Assembly: GCA_033961575.1 (NCBI GenBank) | Contig: CM066727.1 | Span: 121,322,434 to 121,386,433, forward strand | Length of the DNA stretch: 64,000 nt | Direction of reading: 5' to 3' | DNA from: Aselliscus stoliczkanus | Lineage: Eukaryota > Chordata > Mammalia > Chiroptera > Hipposideridae | In this document: positions 45,230-56,737 of the stretch, piece after piece | Position numbering within the stretch: the first letter of the stretch is position 1 | How the letters are laid out: every line of letters starts with the position of its first letter | The notes under the pieces: generated by a model | Database searches by the model: none | The model's input: only the letters and a program-made list of their open reading frames with translations | What the model was told of the DNA's origin: nothing | Program-made: the position numbers and the translations under genes

Positions 45230-46395
45230 TATTCACCTAGTTTTCTTTTTACACCACTGGTTCCTTACTCTTGTTTTCCTTTGTTAATTTCTTTACTCCT
45301 TTCAGTCACCTAAACTTCAAAGTCCACTAAAAATCTGTTCTTAAATCTATTCTCATTTAATCTACAATCACTTTCTTAGTGATTGCATCCACTCTCTAAC
45401 TTTATTGAGAAATACCCTCTATAGGCTGATGACCCCACTCTTCTGTCTCCATTATCCAGCCCTTCCCTGGCTCCAAATTAATATTCGATTGCTTACTTAC
45501 TTCTCCACATGGATGACATATGATCATCTCAAAGCTAACACATCTAAAATTGAACTTCTGATTCTTAGACCATCTCAAACTTGCTCTAGTAGTCTTCCCC
45601 TTCTCTTTATGACAACTCTGTCTTTCCAGTTCCTTAGGCTTAAACATTGGGTAGCATCCTTGAATGTTCTCTCTGTTGCATACCCTACATCTAAACCACT
45701 AGCAAATCCTACTGGCTTTACCTTCAAATCACACCCCAAATCCAGTCACTAGGATTTCTAGCACTACGCTTATTTACATCCATTTCTGGCCTGAATTATT
45801 GTAAATCTTTGTTGTCTCCCTGATTTTTTGTCTCCCTTTGCCCCTTTCAGTTTTGTTTTTTTCAACACAGCCAGAAGGACCCTTTAAATCTAGACTGAAA
45901 TAATTTCACTTTTTCTCAAAATCCTCCAATACCTTTTTCATCTGCCTGAGAGTGAAAATCAGAATCCTTACTCAGGCATAGACCCTTGGCCTTCCCCACC
46001 TGAGATCACTGACACTTCCTTTTTTAACCCTTTCCTCCACTTTATCTACACCTATCCTTGGGGCCCTCAAACATTCCAGTCACACTCTCAGTTCTGAGTG
46101 TTTGGTCTTGCTATTCTACCTGCCTGGAGAATGGTTTGACTTATCAGTTCCCCTGTGCAGTTTTCCCAGCCAGCTAATCTAAAATTTCAGTATATCACTT
46201 CCTATCTCTAGTTAATGCAATTTTTCTCCTTACCACATACATATCATATTTTTCTCACTTAATTTTATTTGACTTGTATTTTTTACCAATCAAAATATTA
46301 GTTTTGTAGAGGAAAAAATATATATTTTTGTTCAATTCTGTATTCTCAAAGCCTGCAACAGTATCTGATGCATAGTAAGTATTCAAGACTAACAA
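45230..46395 (-). mobile_element. L2 LINE, long 3' portion
   Basis: About 1.16 kb read as the reverse complement of the L2 3' region: GCTTACTTACTTCTCCACAT, ATGACATATGATCATCTCAA, AGCAAATCCTACTGGCTTTA, CTGGCCTGAATTATTGTAA and CTCAAAGCCTGCAACAGTAT. This is the longest L2 in the window. Its open frames on both strands are decayed or chance. Confidence 0.8.
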
Positions 46396-46511
46396 CCACT
46401 TTCTCCAGGTACAGGATTGGAAAAAGTGAAGGAGAACCCATTCAATTCTTCTTCATACTATTTTAAATAATAAGATCATAGGTGAATATTCCTTTCCTTT
46501 CTTTCTTTGTT

Positions 46512-46645
46512 TCAAATATAATACAATGAGGGCCGGCCGAGTGGTGCATTGGTTAAGCGCTGGCTTGGGACGCCAGTGGCCCTGGTTCGGGTCCCACGTA
46601 CGAGGGCCAGTGAACTGCCTTCAAACAATCAAATATAATACAATG
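46512..46645 (+). mobile_element. tRNA-derived SINE, short form, no A tail, TSD
   Basis: The body is 46529-46628. The head AGGGCCGGCCGAGTGGTGCA is followed by GGTTAAGCGCTGGCTTGGGA, a good B box (CTGGTTCGGGTCCC) and GAGGGCCAGTGAACTGCC. The perfect 17-bp duplication TCAAATATAATACAATG lies at 46512-46528 and 46629-46645. Instead of poly-A it ends in a short CAAACAA tail. Confidence 0.93.
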
Positions 46646-47600
46646 CAAAACTTTTTTTTGTTGTAAAATTGAAAGTTCTAACCACATTTTGCTCACTGGT
46701 TGATAATTTCAAAGTTTAGGGTCTAAATACTTTTTCTCATTAGATCATGTTTTCATACATCCAAAAATGTAAAGCATTGTTAATTGCTTTCAAAAGTAAA
46801 CCTAATGACTTATTATTACAGTGCAGAACATCTTGGCAGTTACAATGATTTATTTATACCAGGATAAGGAAGTTTACGGTGGTTTTCACATCAGGCTTAT
46901 CTTTAAGTAGAGATTCCATCAGAAGAGCAAGACAGCAAGGAGGCTGTATAGGAAGGACCTCCAAAAAGCCCCACAGGATGGGAAAACCAGGTGAGCAATA
47001 TTCAGAATTCTAGGTTAATAAGATAAATATTAGATGGAGGAAACTGATGACCATAGATAACAAGGGCCTAGCTTTGAATTGAAATTTAGGTGAAGATTCC
47101 AGTACACAGTTACAGGACTCTGGAAAAGCTACTTGGGTCCCCAACTACAACTGAAAGACGATGGAAGCTGATAACTTATTGAAATAAAACATAAAGCAGT
47201 GACCAAGGCAGAAACCTGAATTTGAATAACATCATAAAAATGGGAAGAGAGAAGACACAAATTCTGAAACAAGGCATTAGAGGCTACTGTTAGTAAAAGA
47301 GGATAAGCTTTTGCTAATGCAGCAGCCTAGTGGTCAGTGCTGGGATTAAATGTTCCCATTCAATAACTGCGGATCCAATGAAGAAATGCAGTGGTCACTC
47401 ATTGGACACAGTGTCTTGGGTTGTATAGGTTCTGAGGCAGAGAATGCATTAGTATTTTAATCGTGCCTCATGTCTACATTGTCCTGTACCCTTGCAGGGT
47501 GGTGATGACATGGGATCAAAGGAAGCCAGTGAAGTAGTTTCTCTCTCTCTTTTTTTAACAAACATTTTTTCACTGTAATAAATTTATTTTTTATTGATTG
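46646..47600. other. unique stretch, nothing certain
   Basis: An AAACCAG|GTGAGCA string at 46983-46996 looks like a good splice donor following a purine-rich segment. With no matching acceptor or coding frame I do not call an exon. Confidence 0.3.
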
Positions 47601-47601
47601 A

Positions 47602-47722
47602 TTGATTAATTCATTAATTCAACTAATAGTTATTTCATTGCTTCTTAAATGTCACTCTGAGCCAGGAGTTGATAATAGGGTAACAAATATGACAAATCCA
47701 CTCCTTGCCCTCATGGAATTTT
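47602..47722 (+). mobile_element. L2 3' fragment
   Basis: TTCATTAATTCAACTAATAG, GAGCCAGGAGTTGATAATAG and CCTTGCCCTCATGGAATTTT follow L2. Confidence 0.55.
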
Positions 47723-48326
47723 GCTGTAGTCATGACCTTTCTCTTTAATGTATTGTCCTATATGGAATAAATGTTTAAAATGTTCTTTTTAGTCTTATAT
47801 TTTGTTCTATCCTGAAACATTTTTATATTTCAGTTTGATATGAAGTGACATTTCATAATGGTCAGAGGTCTCCTTCCTTCAGTTAATAATAGTCTAGGGT
47901 CATTCCCAAACCTATATGTAGTCATAAGTGCACACATTTGTAAGGACCAAACTCCTTATATTATATATCTGAGGGCCATGTAAAATATAATCCACCAAAA
48001 TTTATGTAAAAACTACTCAACTCATCTGGGATTAGAATGGGAATCGCTGATACCACAGATGACTGAACTTTGCTCTATGATACTGCTTAATAGGCTTCAT
48101 ATTAAAACCACATCTTAGAGTAGATTTTGTTTGCCAACCACATCAGTACATATCTTGTTATTCCCTCCAAATTAGAGCATTCATGATTCTCTGGCGGGAA
48201 AAATGGTTTTAATTTATCAGTATGAATTTTCCTTGTATGTACAAATAGAAGGGATTGTTGGGGAAAAATGAAATCTGATTTCAGTAAGCTATGACCTTTA
48301 ATGAAAGACATTAAAAATAAAGAAAA
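47723..48326. other. unique stretch, nothing recognised
   Basis: No gene or repeat family recognised. Confidence 0.4.
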
Positions 48327-48328
48327 AA

Positions 48329-49677
48329 GGGTAGAAGATCCAAGATAGCTGAATAGATAAGTGCTTCCCTTATCCCATGAACACATCAAAATTACAACTA
48401 AATTATAGAATGATCAACCTGGAGAACCACATGAAGTCTAGTTAAACAGAAATTTTATAACCAAGGATATAAAGAAGAAGCCATATTGAGACTGGTAGGA
48501 GGGGCAGAGAAGCAAAACGGGTCAGCCTCAAACCTCCATGTGGTGGTAGAGAATCAGAGGGATATCTCTGCCACAGAGGTTCCCTAAGGAGGAGAGAGAG
48601 ACCGCAGTCCCACACCAGGCTCACCAGCCCAGAGTGTTTATCCCAGGTGGGACAAAAGGCTGCAGGAAATGCAGACATCCTTATAAAGAGTCTGCACAGA
48701 GACTTACTAGCTCACAGGCATTCACCCTGAGTTCCAGTGGAGGAACACTGAATTGGGGGCATTGGAGACATATGGAGAAAACAATGAGTTGTGTGGCTGC
48801 ATGATGAGGACTGCAGAGACAGTTGCCATTTTCCCTGTGTGGGCTCCCTCTCTTGTTCAGTTGTTGGCAGGCCAGCATCATCTTTCTTGTGTTGAGCCCT
48901 CCCTTCATGCCCATGGACAAGTCTGAATCTGATTTGTCTGGTGAGCTCCTCTTTCTCTACCTTGGCTTTACTGAGACCCCGCCACACCCAACTCCATACC
49001 ACAGGAGGCTTTATCAGCAGCAAAACCTTATGGAAGCCAGCAGCTTGCAGCAGGCCTCAGAGTGTCTAGTCTTTTTGCAGAGCTATCCAAGACCCAGTAA
49101 TTTTGGCAGACATCCTAGGTTCATAGTATGGCCTCTCCCACCAACCTCCAGGTCCAGCACAGACAGCGACCAACAGTGGATCATTTTGCAGTTCCTACCA
49201 GGTAGTTCCCAGCCAGTCACAGGCAGTGGTTGATGTGGGCCTGAACCAAGGCCCCTCCCAAAAGGCCCCAGAATCAACATACTTGGAGGTTGGCTTCAGA
49301 CCACAACAGGGAAGCATCCAATTAGCCCCACAAGCAGCACACAAAAAGGCAGTCTCAACAGACACCAGAGCCCACTGGGGGATTCCACTCCACCTTGCAC
49401 AGCAGCCCATAATATGTGATGTGGCAAAACCCCACAGTCAGTCAGCCTGAGGGTCAATCTTACCCACTGATATGCCAATAACAATCAAGGCTCAAATATA
49501 ACATAAGGACATACACAACCACACAGATGACACTCTTGGAGCACCCAGCCCAGGTGACCAGGGAGACTGTGCCCTTGGGCCCCACAGAGCACTTATATAC
49601 ATCAGGCCATCTGGCAAACCTGGGAGACATAGAAGATCTACTTGATACATAGAAAAAAACACAGAGCAGCAGGCAAA
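48329..49677 (+). promoter_or_regulatory. L1 5' untranslated region
   Basis: A GC-richer 1.35-kb stretch upstream of ORF1 in a full-span L1; by position it contains the element's internal promoter. The several short overlapping frames at 48442-49484 have no known domain. Confidence 0.55.
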
Positions 49678-50600
49678 ATGAGGAAACAAAGAAATACATC
49701 ACTAATGAAAGAACAGGAGAAAATTCCAGAAAAAGAACTAAATGAAATGGAAGCAAACAACTTACCAGAGACAGAGTTCAAAACAATGGTTATAAAGATG
49801 CTCAAGGAAGTTAGTGAGAACTTCAAAAGAGAAAGCAAGAATAACAAAGGACACAGAACCCATAAAAAAGAACTAGTCAGAAGTGAAGAATATAATAACA
49901 GAATGTGCTAGAAGAATATAATAAATGCAGAATGTGCTAGAAGGACTCACCAGCATTCTAGATGAAGCAGAGGATCGAATCAATGACTTGGATGACAAGG
50001 TAGCATAAAACACACAAACAGCAAAAAGAAAAAAGAATTAAAAAAAAATGAGGATAGTTAAGAGACCTCTGGGACATCATCGAGAGTAACAACATTCACA
50101 TCATAGGGAGTACCAAAAGGGGAAGAAAACAAGGGATTGAGAACCTATTTGAAGAAATAATGACTGAACCTATTTAAAGAAATAGAAACTTTCCTAACCT
50201 GGTGAAGGAAATAAACACACAAGTCCAGGAAGCACAAAGAGTCCCAAACAAGGTGAACCTAAACAGTCCCACACAAGACGCATTATAATTAAGATGGCAA
50301 AGGTTAAAGACAAAGAGAATCTTAAAAGCAACAAAAGGGCAGCCAGTAAATTATTACAAGGGAGCTCCCATAAGACTGTCTTTTTTTAAGAGATTTTTTT
50401 AAGAGAAATTTTGCAGGCCAGAGAGGATTGACACAAAATATTCAAAGTGATGAAAAGCAAGGACCTACAACCAACGGTACTCTACCCAGCAAGGCTATCA
50501 TTTAAAATCAAAGGACAGATAAAAGAGCTTCCTGACAAGAAAAAGCTAAAGGAGTTCATCGCCACCAAACAAGGAATGTTGGAAGGACTTCTTTAAGATG
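49678..50600 (+). pseudogene. L1 ORF1 remnant
   Basis: The ATG at 49678 opens MRKQRNTSLMKEQEKIPEKE, then LPETEFKTMVIKMLKEVSEN, closely paralleling the ORF1 start at 31397 on the other strand. A stop ends the frame at 49911. Downstream, broken frames retain ORF1 middle and C-terminal text, for example the DNA ACAAAATATTCAAAGTGATG (50430-50449) and GAGTTCATCGCCACCAAACA near 50552. Confidence 0.78.
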
Positions 50601-50639
50601 GTTAAAAAATAAATAAAAAATATGAATAATAACCTGCAA

Positions 50640-50915
50640 TAGTACATATCTGTCAACAATTATTTTCAATGTAAATGGATTAAATGTTCTTATCAAAAAC
50701 ATATGGTGGCTGAGTGGATAAAAAAATAAAGCCCTTACATAAACTGCCTACAAGAGATTCACTTGAGATTGAAAGACACACACAGACAGGATGAAAAAAG
50801 TTACTTCATGAAAATGGAAACAAACAAACAAACAAAAAGGTTGAGGTAGCTATACTTACACCAGATAACATAGACTTTTAAACAAAGGCTATAACAAGGG
50901 TCAAAGAAGGAACCA
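50640..50915 (+). pseudogene. L1 ORF2 N-terminal scrap
   Basis: NVNGLNVLIKN-like sequence (AATGTAAATGGATTAAATG) begins the endonuclease domain. It continues through text for TAYKRFT-like and VAILTPDNIDF-like peptides and stops being L1 endonuclease near 50915, where 3'-end sequence follows. Confidence 0.65.
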
Positions 50916-51289
50916 GTAATCCCACTTCCTGATATTTAGTTGAAGAAACCCAAAATGCTACTTAGAGGGGATGTGTGCATCCAGTTCATTGCAGCATTAT
51001 TTAAAATAGCCAAGATGTGAAGGCAGCCTGGGTGTCCATCAATGGATAAATGGATAAAAAGAAGGTGGCACATATGTACAGTAGAAGACTGCTTTGCCAT
51101 GGAAGGGAATGGGTTCTTGCCATTTGCAGCAGCATGGATGGACCTCGAGGTTATTGTGCTGAGTGGAGTATGTCAGATAGAGAAAGACAGATGCAATGTG
51201 ATTTAGCTTATATGTGGAATCTAAAGAACAAAATAAACAGACAAGATAGAAACAAACTCATAGATATAGAGAATATTTTAATAGCTGTC

Positions 51290-51955
51290 AGATGGAAGGG
51301 AGTTGAGAGAGTGGGTGAGAAGGGGGAAGGGATTAAGAAGTACAAATTGGTTGTGAAAAAGTAGTCATGGGGATGTAGGATATAGCATAAGGAATAAAAA
51401 ATAATAATAATAACTATGCATGGTGTCAGATGGGTACTTATTTGGGGTGATAGGGGGGACCGAGGTGAGGGCAGGGTGAAAAAGTGAAGGGATTGAGAAG
51501 TACAAATTGGTAGTTAGAAAATAGTGATGGGGATGTAAAGTACAGTATAGGGAATATAGTCAATAGTATGGTAATAACTATGTATAGTGCCAGATGAGTA
51601 CTAGACTAATCAGGGGGATCACTTCTTAAATTATACAAATGACAATCAAAATGATATACACCTGAAATTTATAAAATAATATTGAATGTTGACTGTAATT
51701 GAAAAAATTAAAAAGGGGGAAGAAGGTAAAGGGGAATAAGAGGTTCAAATTTCCAGGTATGAAATAAATAATTCATGGGGATATAATGTACAGCATAGGA
51801 AATATAGTCAATAATATTGTGATAACATGGTACAGTGTCAGATGGTTGCTGGGCTTATGGTGATCACTTCTTTAGATATATAAATGTTGAACAACTATGG
51901 TGTACACCTCAAACTGATATAATGTTGTGTGTTAGCTATATTTTTTAATAAAAAA
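51290..51955 (+). repeat. three tandem L1 3'-UTR units
   Basis: Units at about 51318-51435, 51484-51705 and 51712-51955 each contain a GAAGTACAAATTGG-like or GAGGTTCAAATTTCC-like start, CATGGGGATGTA or ATGGGGATGTAA, a GGAATATAGTCAATA-like core and a GTGCCAGATG/GTGTCAGATG end. The third is the most diverged, and the first lacks the right part. Only the last is followed by an A-rich tail. Confidence 0.75.
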
Positions 51956-52070
51956 CCTTTATAAAGGAAAAAAAATTATGCTATAAACTCCAAGCTGAGA
52001 AATTAAAGTTTTTAGTTATCTTTGTATATTAAACAAAATAGTTAACACTGAGAAAAAGATATGTATATTT

Positions 52071-52211
52071 AAATCACAAGACTTTAGGGCCGGCCGAGTG
52101 GCGTGGTGGTTAAGCGCTGGCTTCGGAAGCCAGCGGCCCCGGTTTGGTCCCACATATGAGGGCCAGTGACACTGCTCTCAAAAAAAAAAAAAAAAAAAAT
52201 CACAAGACTTT
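52071..52211 (+). mobile_element. tRNA-derived SINE, short form, with TSD
   Basis: The body is 52086-52196. The head AGGGCCGGCCGAGTGGCGTG and GGTTAAGCGCTGGCTTCGGA are followed by GGCCCCGGTTTGGTCCCAC, GAGGGCCAGTGACACTGC and a roughly 20-nt poly-A. The perfect 15-bp duplication AAATCACAAGACTTT lies at 52071-52085 and 52197-52211. The long pure A tail suggests a recent insertion. Confidence 0.93.
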
Positions 52212-53145
52212 GGAAGGAAAAATTGTTTGAATAAAAGATCAATTGTGTTCACAGGTGCATCCCTCTTCATTGTTTTCTTTTTGTTTTCACTAGGCAGAAA
52301 CATTTTTATGCAAGAATCAGATTTGAGGAAAATCAGTGTGGGGAAAGGGGAGGCTTGAGGCAAGCACCTCTTGTCTTAACTGGTTATTGGTATAGTTCCT
52401 CTTTGGCTGGTTAGTGCTGCTGCTGATAATCAATGACTGGCTATGGGTAGCTCTGCATAGCAGGTGAACAATCAGTGCTCCTGTCAGGACACATGAGGGT
52501 TCTCCTGATGTCAGTCCCCTGAGGTGACCATGAGTCTCAATTACTACCTCAACCATCTGCCCTTATTTCCTTTTTCCTCACTCTTCCATCCAGGTGAACT
52601 CAGTTATACTTGCAGCTCAAGGGAAGTCTGGAAGGTAAAGGAGGCACCAAAGCTATAACATATGCATATTACCACCCGACATCTCTTCTGAGCTTAGTGT
52701 TTTATATAGCACCTTGATTGGTCCTTTTCCAGAATGTTCCACTGCCAAACCATTCTGAGTAGTGAACTCATTGGGACTACAGAACTCTCCCTCAAACCAC
52801 CTGAGCAGAGTTGTTTTATGGCTTATTTGCCTCTCATCACAATCCAGTCTTGTCATGGAAGCCTGAGGTCTCCAAACAAGCAGAGGCTGATGTCCATTCC
52901 ATCGGAGAGAAGCATCCTCAGTGCCAGTCGGTTCTTGAAATATTTATGCTGAGAGCTTTTTGAGGAGAACTTTTATGAGACCCTTTTTTGGGACTTTGAG
53001 TGAACTTCTGACCAGGGATATAAATAAAGCACATCAGGTTCTGAACATTTGGGTTTCAGCCAGAATATACCTAGAACATCAAATGACCTTCTCTATTATT
53101 TCCACTTTTGTTATCCTCAACTACCCACCTTGTATCTTCCCATAG
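52212..53145. other. unrecognised, GC-richer than neighbours
   Basis: 52320-52970 has balanced composition and several short frames on both strands, but none has a motif I know. It may be old retroelement sequence next to the MLT1 that follows. Confidence 0.3.
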
Positions 53146-53149
53146 TCTT

Positions 53150-53352
53150 CCCACTGTACTTATCTATGTCCACATTTCCTCTTCGTATACAGATACCTTT
53201 CATATGAGATTAGAGCCCACCATAATGATAATTCAACCTTTCAACTTAATTATCTCTTTAAAGACCCTATCTCCATATACCGTTACATTCTGAGGTACTG
53301 GCGGTTAGGACGTCAATGTACACATTTTTAGGAAACACAATTGAATAACATT
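53150..53352 (-). mobile_element. MLT1 LTR fragment (ERVL-MaLR)
   Basis: The plus strand reads GTCCACATTTCCTCTTCG, then ATGAGATTAGAGCCCACCAT, AATTATCTCTTTAAAGACCC, TTACATTCTGAGGTACTGGC and GGAAACACAATTGAATAAC, which is the reverse of the MLT1 5' part. No internal genes. Confidence 0.75.
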
Positions 53353-53812
53353 GTTGTTATTAACATGTATATGTTTTGGTGGGAGGAAATAAAAAAAATC
53401 AAGAATTCTGTTTTGAAAACTACTTTAGGACATTTGAGAAAAGATAAGGAGTAGGCAGCCATCTTAAGGGTTCCACTGCATCATATACTGTAAGTAGTAT
53501 TGACATTTCTCTATTTCCCCTTATCATCAGACAATATAACTTCCTCTTCATAGAAAACTCTTTATGTGTTGTTTGTGCCATCAGCCTAATCCTTATGCCA
53601 ATGTTTTATATTTTTGGTTCATATTTTTTGGCTTCTGAGAACTTTAACACCTGTTTCACGGTTCTTCTTGCCACTAAACTATTGCCATCAGTATGAGTGT
53701 AACCTCAACATTGATGAGGACAACTGTACAATATGTTTCATTACTTCTAAACCTTGTTGACCTTGAAAACCTTAACTCTACTTCACTTTGCCCTTTATCT
53801 TTAATTACCACA
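53353..53812. other. unique stretch, nothing recognised
   Basis: No gene or repeat family recognised. Confidence 0.4.
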
Positions 53813-53814
53813 AC

Positions 53815-53960
53815 TTCCTTTCATTCAGCAAATAGTCATTGTGTTCATACAATGTACCATTCTTCTGGAAAGTGCTGGGGATGTACAAAGATGAGTAATG
53901 TCTGCTCTCTTCCCTCAAGAAGTTTTAGGTCTTGAGGAGAAAGGAAGCAAGTAAAAAAAA
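53815..53960 (+). mobile_element. L2 3' fragment
   Basis: TTTCATTCAGCAAATAGTCA, GGAAAGTGCTGGGGATGTAC and TCTTCCCTCAAGAAGTTTTA follow the L2 3' end. Confidence 0.65.
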
Positions 53961-54034
53961 ATGTATTATGAAAAAATTTATTACTTCTTAAATTTACTTA
54001 CTCAACAGATATGAAGCAATAATAGGTGACAGCT

Positions 54035-54272
54035 GAGAGCTATCATTGCTCTGCATTCTACATGTTAAGCATACTTAACTCATTTTCATCCTCACAAAAA
54101 CCATGTCAGGCAGGTCCTATCATCATCCCTGTTTTATAGTTGAAAAAAACTGAGATATTAAGAGGTCCACTAAGTTATCCAAGGTCACACAGCTTGTACT
54201 TATCAAAGCTAGAACTTGAACCTAAGTAGTCTGGCTTCAGAGTCCAATCAATCACTACAGCATGCTGCCTTT
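54035..54272 (+). mobile_element. MIR SINE, nearly complete
   Basis: TTAACTCATTTTCATCCTCA, AAGTTATCCAAGGTCACACA, AGAACTTGAACCTAAGTAGT, GTCTGGCTTCAGAGTCCA and CACTACAGCATGCTGCC match MIR through to its right end. It is the best preserved MIR in the window. Confidence 0.85.
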
Positions 54273-56737
54273 TCTGTAAAGACATTTAGGCAGTGAATCT
54301 AAATTGACACCCTTGAAGTGATACCTATGTGCCTGATGTTGTCCAGCATACAGAAATGGTAACCATGCTAGCCAAGGGTACAGAGCAGCCCCCCTCCCCA
54401 CAACCAGCCTGACAATTTGACAGTCACCCATGCCCTGCCAATAATATATCAGAAAGACAAAAAGTATTTTGGTCATCAAAAGGTTAGGGTTTTGGACAAA
54501 GGTGTCAGAATAACATGTAATCACCCTGGCTGAAGCTTTAGTGAATCCACCAGCTTCTCAAGAAGAGCACTCCTTGAGTATCATGGTCAAACCAGGACTG
54601 GCCCCTGAGCCTAAGGGTAAAGGGAGCAGGAACACTAGAGAGGAAGAGCCAGAGGAGGAATGGAGCCACCAGTACTAATAATGGGTGCAACCTCAAAAGA
54701 GATCTCTCCTTTGTCTCCATATCAAAATGGATCCCATTTCTCTGCCAGGACAACTCCCACCCTGGCTGTATAATGCTTGTATTGGGCAGCAGCACTTGAA
54801 GTTCAAATGAAATTTGGAAGTTTTTAAAGAAAGAAAATTGGACACAGACTAAGGGCAGTTAGAAAATGAATGGAATTTTTTTGGGAAATTTTGTTGACGA
54901 CGGAAAACCTGGCACAGGAAATATGTCTGGCAGCAAAAATATCTTTTGTAACAAGGAATCAAATTGTGCATGATTACATTCTTAATTTTATAATGGATTA
55001 TTTGTCTTCACTATTAATGCTTTCAGGAAATATATTTATTGAGAGATAATCACATTTGTATCTACACTGGGCACTATGGGGCTATGAATGCATCTTAGAT
55101 CTGAAGTATGCATTTGGGGTGGGAAAGCTGTGGAGTCACAAGGCATGTGACTCATGCCTTGAAAGAAGAGCGATATTTGGCTAAGTGACAAAGTACACAC
55201 TTCAAGGGTGGAAACTGCATGAAAACGAAGGTGCTGAGAATAGAGTAAGTACATGGGAGAGTCTGATCTGATTCATTTAAAGAGAGTACGGAGGAGGTTT
55301 TGAAAAGTAGAGTATTGTGAAGTTTATAGCATACTGTGCAAGGTTAAGAACAATGGGTCTGAATCATATAACCTTGGATTTGGCTCAACACAGAAGCAGT
55401 AAGACTCAAGCCAATTTAGGTTACCTCGCATAGCCTGTTTTCTCTTTTCTTCACTTCAGTGAATTAAATGAGATAATGTGACACATTTAGCACAATATGT
55501 AGGAGAAATATTAGATTTTATTGTTTTCACTATAATCATTATTATTCTGAAAATAGCAAAGGCTGTGTGAAGGCCTTGAAAAATGTATAGGTTTGGATAC
55601 ATTGTGGAAAGTGCTAAATTCTTGAGCAGAACGATGATAAATTCTGAATAAGGTGATAAGATTTCATTTGATAGCATATTGAAGCTAAATTGGAAAAGAA
55701 TAATAAGATTATATGACTGATCTCTTGCCAGGGATGTGAATCTTCATAAAGATAGACTTTCTAATTAGATGTTAGAAACCCCAGTTCTTAGTTTTATTAG
55801 AAATATTCTATTTAAAATTTTTAATTTTTCAATAATCTAAGCATCAAAGCTTCTCCCTTTTTCCTTTTTCAGACTGGGGCCTTTTAATTAATTATACACA
55901 TCTTCAAAGGCACAGAGTAGGGGCTTGGACAGACAGTAAGACACAAATTAGATATTTCTACTTGCCTGGAGAAGTGTAACACTACTGACTAACTCAGGGC
56001 TTTGTGGCTCTCATTGTTTCTTAGTATTCCCTTTCTCTGAATGTATTTTATGGATTACTCCCCCATGCTTTGGAGGAAGGGAGAGTTAAGAAAATGACCA
56101 CACAATGGACAATTGTGTAATTTCAAAGCACAACTCTCTGGTACACATTAAGTATTTTGTATTTAATTAGCAGCTTAGAAGATCACATTGTATATTATTC
56201 TAATTATGCAAAGCTGTATTGAAAAAAAATGATGCATGTATCTCATTCTTTTTATAAGAACACTTCTAATTATGAAATAAAGGTTTAATAATTTGCAACT
56301 GGTTTAACCACATTTGTGGCATATTGGAATATACCAGTTTTATATTAACCCTAGACAGTAAGAAATCAAATATAACCTCCAAATGCATACTTTTAATACA
56401 GAACCATAATCTCCACTAGTTGGGAAATAGAATTGTCTGATTACACTCACATTTAGTTAAAAAAAAAAAAATCTTCTTACGACCTAATTAACTCAATTTT
56501 GCATTTAGTTAATTCAAATTTTTGTGTGTATTTTGCTTTTTTGTCTTGCATGTTGATTCCCTACTTGCAAAATATGAAAAGATTTCATATCATGAAATGG
56601 TTGAGAATAAGAGTTTAACACATGCTTTCTGAGGATAGTTGGGAAAAAAAAAATCAAGCCTCTAGCCTAACATAAATGAATCTATTTGTGTGTGCATTGC
56701 TATAATGGCATATCAATCAGGGAGGAAAGCAGTTTAA
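54273..56737. other. unique stretch with candidate conserved segment
   Basis: No gene or repeat family recognised. 55850-56330 contains clustered homeodomain-type TAATTA/ATTTAATTAG words and an ATTATGCAAAG octamer-like word (56205-56215), as often seen in conserved enhancers. This is a guess from composition only. Confidence 0.3.

Larger units (their letters stand above)
48329..51960 (+). mobile_element. second internally deleted L1, full 5' to 3' span
   Basis: It begins with L1-type 5' text (GTAGAAGATCCAAGATAGCT). A GC-richer 5' region to 49677, an ORF1 remnant and the beginning of ORF2 (TTTTCAATGTAAATGGATTA at 50664) follow. Near 50915 it jumps to the ORF2 3' end (TCCAGTTCATTGCAGCATTA) and a 3' UTR of three tandem units. 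Most of ORF2, including nearly all of the endonuclease and the reverse transcriptase core, is absent. ACCTTTA strings near 48294 and 51955 may be remains of a target duplication, but this is not clear. It is more diverged than the L1 at 29.2-32.4 kb, so likely older. Confidence 0.8.

Noticed and set aside
45402..45752. Open frames of 81 and 115 residues on opposite strands
   Set aside because: They lie inside a decayed L2 copy; neither shows a complete domain.
46512..46645. tRNA gene (intact-looking A and B boxes)
   Set aside because: No cloverleaf with a paired acceptor stem, and the unit is flanked by a target duplication; it is a SINE head.
46900..46996. Exon ending at a strong splice donor (CCAG|GTGAGCA)
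   Set aside because: No acceptor with a pyrimidine tract at a fitting distance and no sustained reading frame; single donor-like words are frequent by chance.
48442..49484. Cluster of open frames upstream of 49.5 kb
   Set aside because: Same situation: 5' region of the second L1, overlapping frames on both strands, no domain.
48290..51975. Target-site duplication for the second L1 (ACCTTTA...)
   Set aside because: Matches beyond ACCTTTA need gaps in A-rich sequence, so it was not listed as a firm duplication.
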